Below the pieces are notes generated by a model. It was not told the DNA's origin and searched no databases. It saw only the letters and a list, made by a program, of their open reading frames with translations. The translations under genes and the position numbers were made by a program. This document shows positions 13,725 through 14,320 of a stretch of DNA of 14,320 nt, one piece after another. Source of the stretch: JACNIV01 sp965370415 (GTDB taxonomy: Bacteria > Cloacimonadota > Cloacimonadia > Cloacimonadales > TCS61). The stretch spans positions 1 through 14,320 of the forward strand of contig CBDUTJ010000057.1 in the NCBI GenBank assembly GCA_965370415.1, given 5' to 3'. How positions within the stretch are numbered: the first letter of the stretch is position 1; every line of letters starts with the position of its first letter.

Positions 13725-13802
13725 ATGAAAGCCGATTATCTTAGCTGGTATAAAGACCTGCTTATCGAACTTCATGGCAGAGAAGATATTAATAAAAAAT
13801 AA
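13725..13802 (+). pseudogene. Short ORF or truncated gene remnant at the island edge
   Basis: A 25-codon ORF (MKADYLSWYKDLLIELHGRE and five more residues). Its codons (GCC, CTG, GGC) look more like the core genes than the island genes upstream. An AGAGAG (13710-13715) lies before the ATG, but at long spacing. It reads like the first codons of a longer gene cut short, perhaps when the island or the repeat-rich segment to its right arrived. It could also be a genuine small peptide. No family recognised. Confidence 0.35.
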
Positions 13803-13832
13803 CAACTCTGATAAATGAGATAGTCGCAGTCG

Positions 13833-13850
13833 CTTTGCTCCTTCGCAAAG
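13833..13850 (+). repeat. Hairpin 1 of the right-end repeat region
   Basis: CTTTGC (13833-13838) and GCAAAG (13845-13850) pair perfectly around TCCTTC. It marks the left edge of the hairpin-dense segment. Confidence 0.6.
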
Positions 13851-13885
13851 ACAGAAAATTATTATTATTCCTACTTTTCTTATGT

Positions 13886-13911
13886 TCCCTCTATTCAAGT
13901 GAAGAGAGGGA
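13886..13911 (+). repeat. Hairpin 2 of the right-end repeat region
   Basis: TCCCTCT (13886-13892) and AGAGGGA (13905-13911) pair perfectly. After one mismatch the stem continues with TTC and GAA around AAGT. It is followed by further short pyrimidine/purine-rich blocks. Confidence 0.65.
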
Positions 13912-13938
13912 TAGCAGGGTGAGTTCATTAACCCTCTT

Positions 13939-13976
13939 GATCGACTTCCGCCGATCTTTCTCCCTTAAAAAGGGAG
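13939..13976 (+). repeat. Hairpins 3 and 4 of the right-end repeat region
   Basis: GATCG (13939-13943) pairs with CGATC (13952-13956). CTCCCTT (13960-13966) pairs with AAGGGAG (13970-13976) around AAA. The CTCCCTT/AAGGGAG pair recurs, one base longer, at 14176-14221. Confidence 0.65.
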
Positions 13977-13990
13977 ATCAGAAATTATCT

Positions 13991-14110
13991 GTCGCTCTGG
14001 CAGCGCCTGATTTTGGTTTCTACATTTTTTACCTGAACTGCGAGCTCTGCTCAGTGCATGAAGGTTCTTACTTTGAACAAAATCAGGAAATAAGCATTTG
14101 CCAGAGTGAC
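13991..14110 (+). repeat. Long-range inverted repeat in two blocks
   Basis: GTCGCTCTGGCA (13991-14002) pairs with TGCCAGAGTGAC (14099-14110) with one G-T wobble. CCTGATTTTG (14006-14015) pairs perfectly with CAAAATCAGG (14078-14087). The blocks are nested, so about 120 bases could fold back as one structure with 22 paired positions. Confidence 0.7.
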
Positions 14111-14160
14111 GAGGTTTTCTTGGTTACTTATTTTGACGATCCAAAAGAAGTAACAGGTAA
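14029..14160 (+). repeat. Additional overlapping inverted repeats
   Basis: TTACCTG (14029-14035) is complementary to CAGGTAA (14154-14160). GTTACTT (14123-14129) is complementary to AAGTAAC (14148-14154). The first pair crosses the long-range stem at 13991-14110, so the two could be alternatives or a pseudoknot-like arrangement. Confidence 0.5.
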
Positions 14161-14175
14161 CAACCCTCTTTAATT

Positions 14176-14221
14176 CTCCCTTTCCAACTTCGCGAAGCTA
14201 TGATGGACAAGCAAAAGGGAG
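14176..14221 (+). repeat. Outer stem with inner palindrome at the right edge of the repeat region
   Basis: CTCCCTTT (14176-14183) and AAAGGGAG (14214-14221) are perfect 8-bp inverted repeats. The interior holds the palindrome CTTCGCGAAG (14188-14197). The outer arms match the CTCCCTT/AAGGGAG pair at 13960-13976, so this family of stems is duplicated within 250 bp. Confidence 0.7.
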
Positions 14222-14320
14222 ATCAAACGGAATTAATAAAATAATTTATTGTTGACTTTTTCCAACTATTTGAACGAGTAATTCTATGATGAGTAATACT
14301 TAAATTTAATAAGTGTAATT

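Larger units (their letters stand above)
13803..14320. other. Gene-free, hairpin-dense region at the right end
   Basis: I see no supportable gene in this stretch. Between 13833 and 14221 it contains many inverted repeats, which are listed as separate features. The longest open frame (TTG at 13835 to 14173) has no SD, no start of its own and a composition driven by the repeats. The last 95 bases are plain AT-rich sequence; a TTGACT at 14252-14257 has no good -10 at normal spacing. Confidence 0.6.

Noticed and set aside
13835..14173. 112-codon open frame at the right end, starting with TTG
   Set aside because: No SD, no recognisable domain, and its sequence is made of overlapping inverted repeats; treated as non-coding.

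Overview
The window appears to be a bacterial chromosome segment of moderate-to-low GC, with an obviously AT-richer accessory block on the right. Most core-type genes carry strong Shine-Dalgarno (SD) sequences (AGGAGG, GGGAG or AAGGA). A methylmalonyl-CoA/pyruvate transcarboxylase-type operon, a triple-SPOR envelope protein and a membrane HD-GYP protein suggest an anaerobic, Gram-negative-type fermenter or propionate metaboliser. Candidatus Cloacimonadota is my best guess, but no marker gene is present to prove it.

Layout. (a) 2-1531, + strand: a seven-helix membrane protein followed by an exported metallophosphoesterase, probably one operon. (b) 1780-3204, + strand: a membrane-anchored protein with three SPOR repeats and an SH3-type domain, with its own candidate promoter. 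It ends at a strong bidirectional terminator (3231-3262). (c) 7419 down to 3287, - strand: a biotin-dependent carboxyltransferase operon. It runs from a 12S/MmdA-type subunit, through a 56-residue MmdE-like subunit with a GTG start that is easily missed, to an OadA-type subunit with a fused biotin carrier. An 8-bp tandem array and a four-helix-bundle (23S rRNA intervening-sequence/Avd family) gene lie inside the operon like an inserted cassette. (d) 7757-9130, + strand: a membrane HD-GYP phosphodiesterase. (e) 9157-10008: a REP-associated tyrosine transposase (RAYT) gene with an in-frame repeat insert, flanked by imperfect direct repeats, with an inverted repeat downstream.

(f) About 10010-13720 is the AT-rich accessory island and the most interesting part. 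It opens with a C-box (two GACT-type dyads) directly before a leaderless 69-residue controller (C)-protein-like regulator, the classic switch of type II restriction-modification systems. Then follow a 58-residue ORF, an overlapping gene for a winged-helix plus PD-(D/E)XK-like nuclease, a small unknown gene, a DGQHR (DndB/DpdB-like) protein, and an overlapping unknown protein with a HEPN-like Rx5H motif. No methyltransferase is visible. The set therefore looks like a C-protein-controlled defence system with unusual partners, or a restriction module joined to a second module. (g) 13725-14320: a 25-codon ORF or gene remnant, then about 400 bp dense in nested inverted repeats with no convincing gene.

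How the genes work together: the three carboxyltransferase subunits would move a carboxyl group between methylmalonyl-CoA and pyruvate through the biotin domain. In the island, the C-protein would delay and then boost expression of the nuclease operon after arrival in a new cell. Functions in the island are inferred from motifs only.
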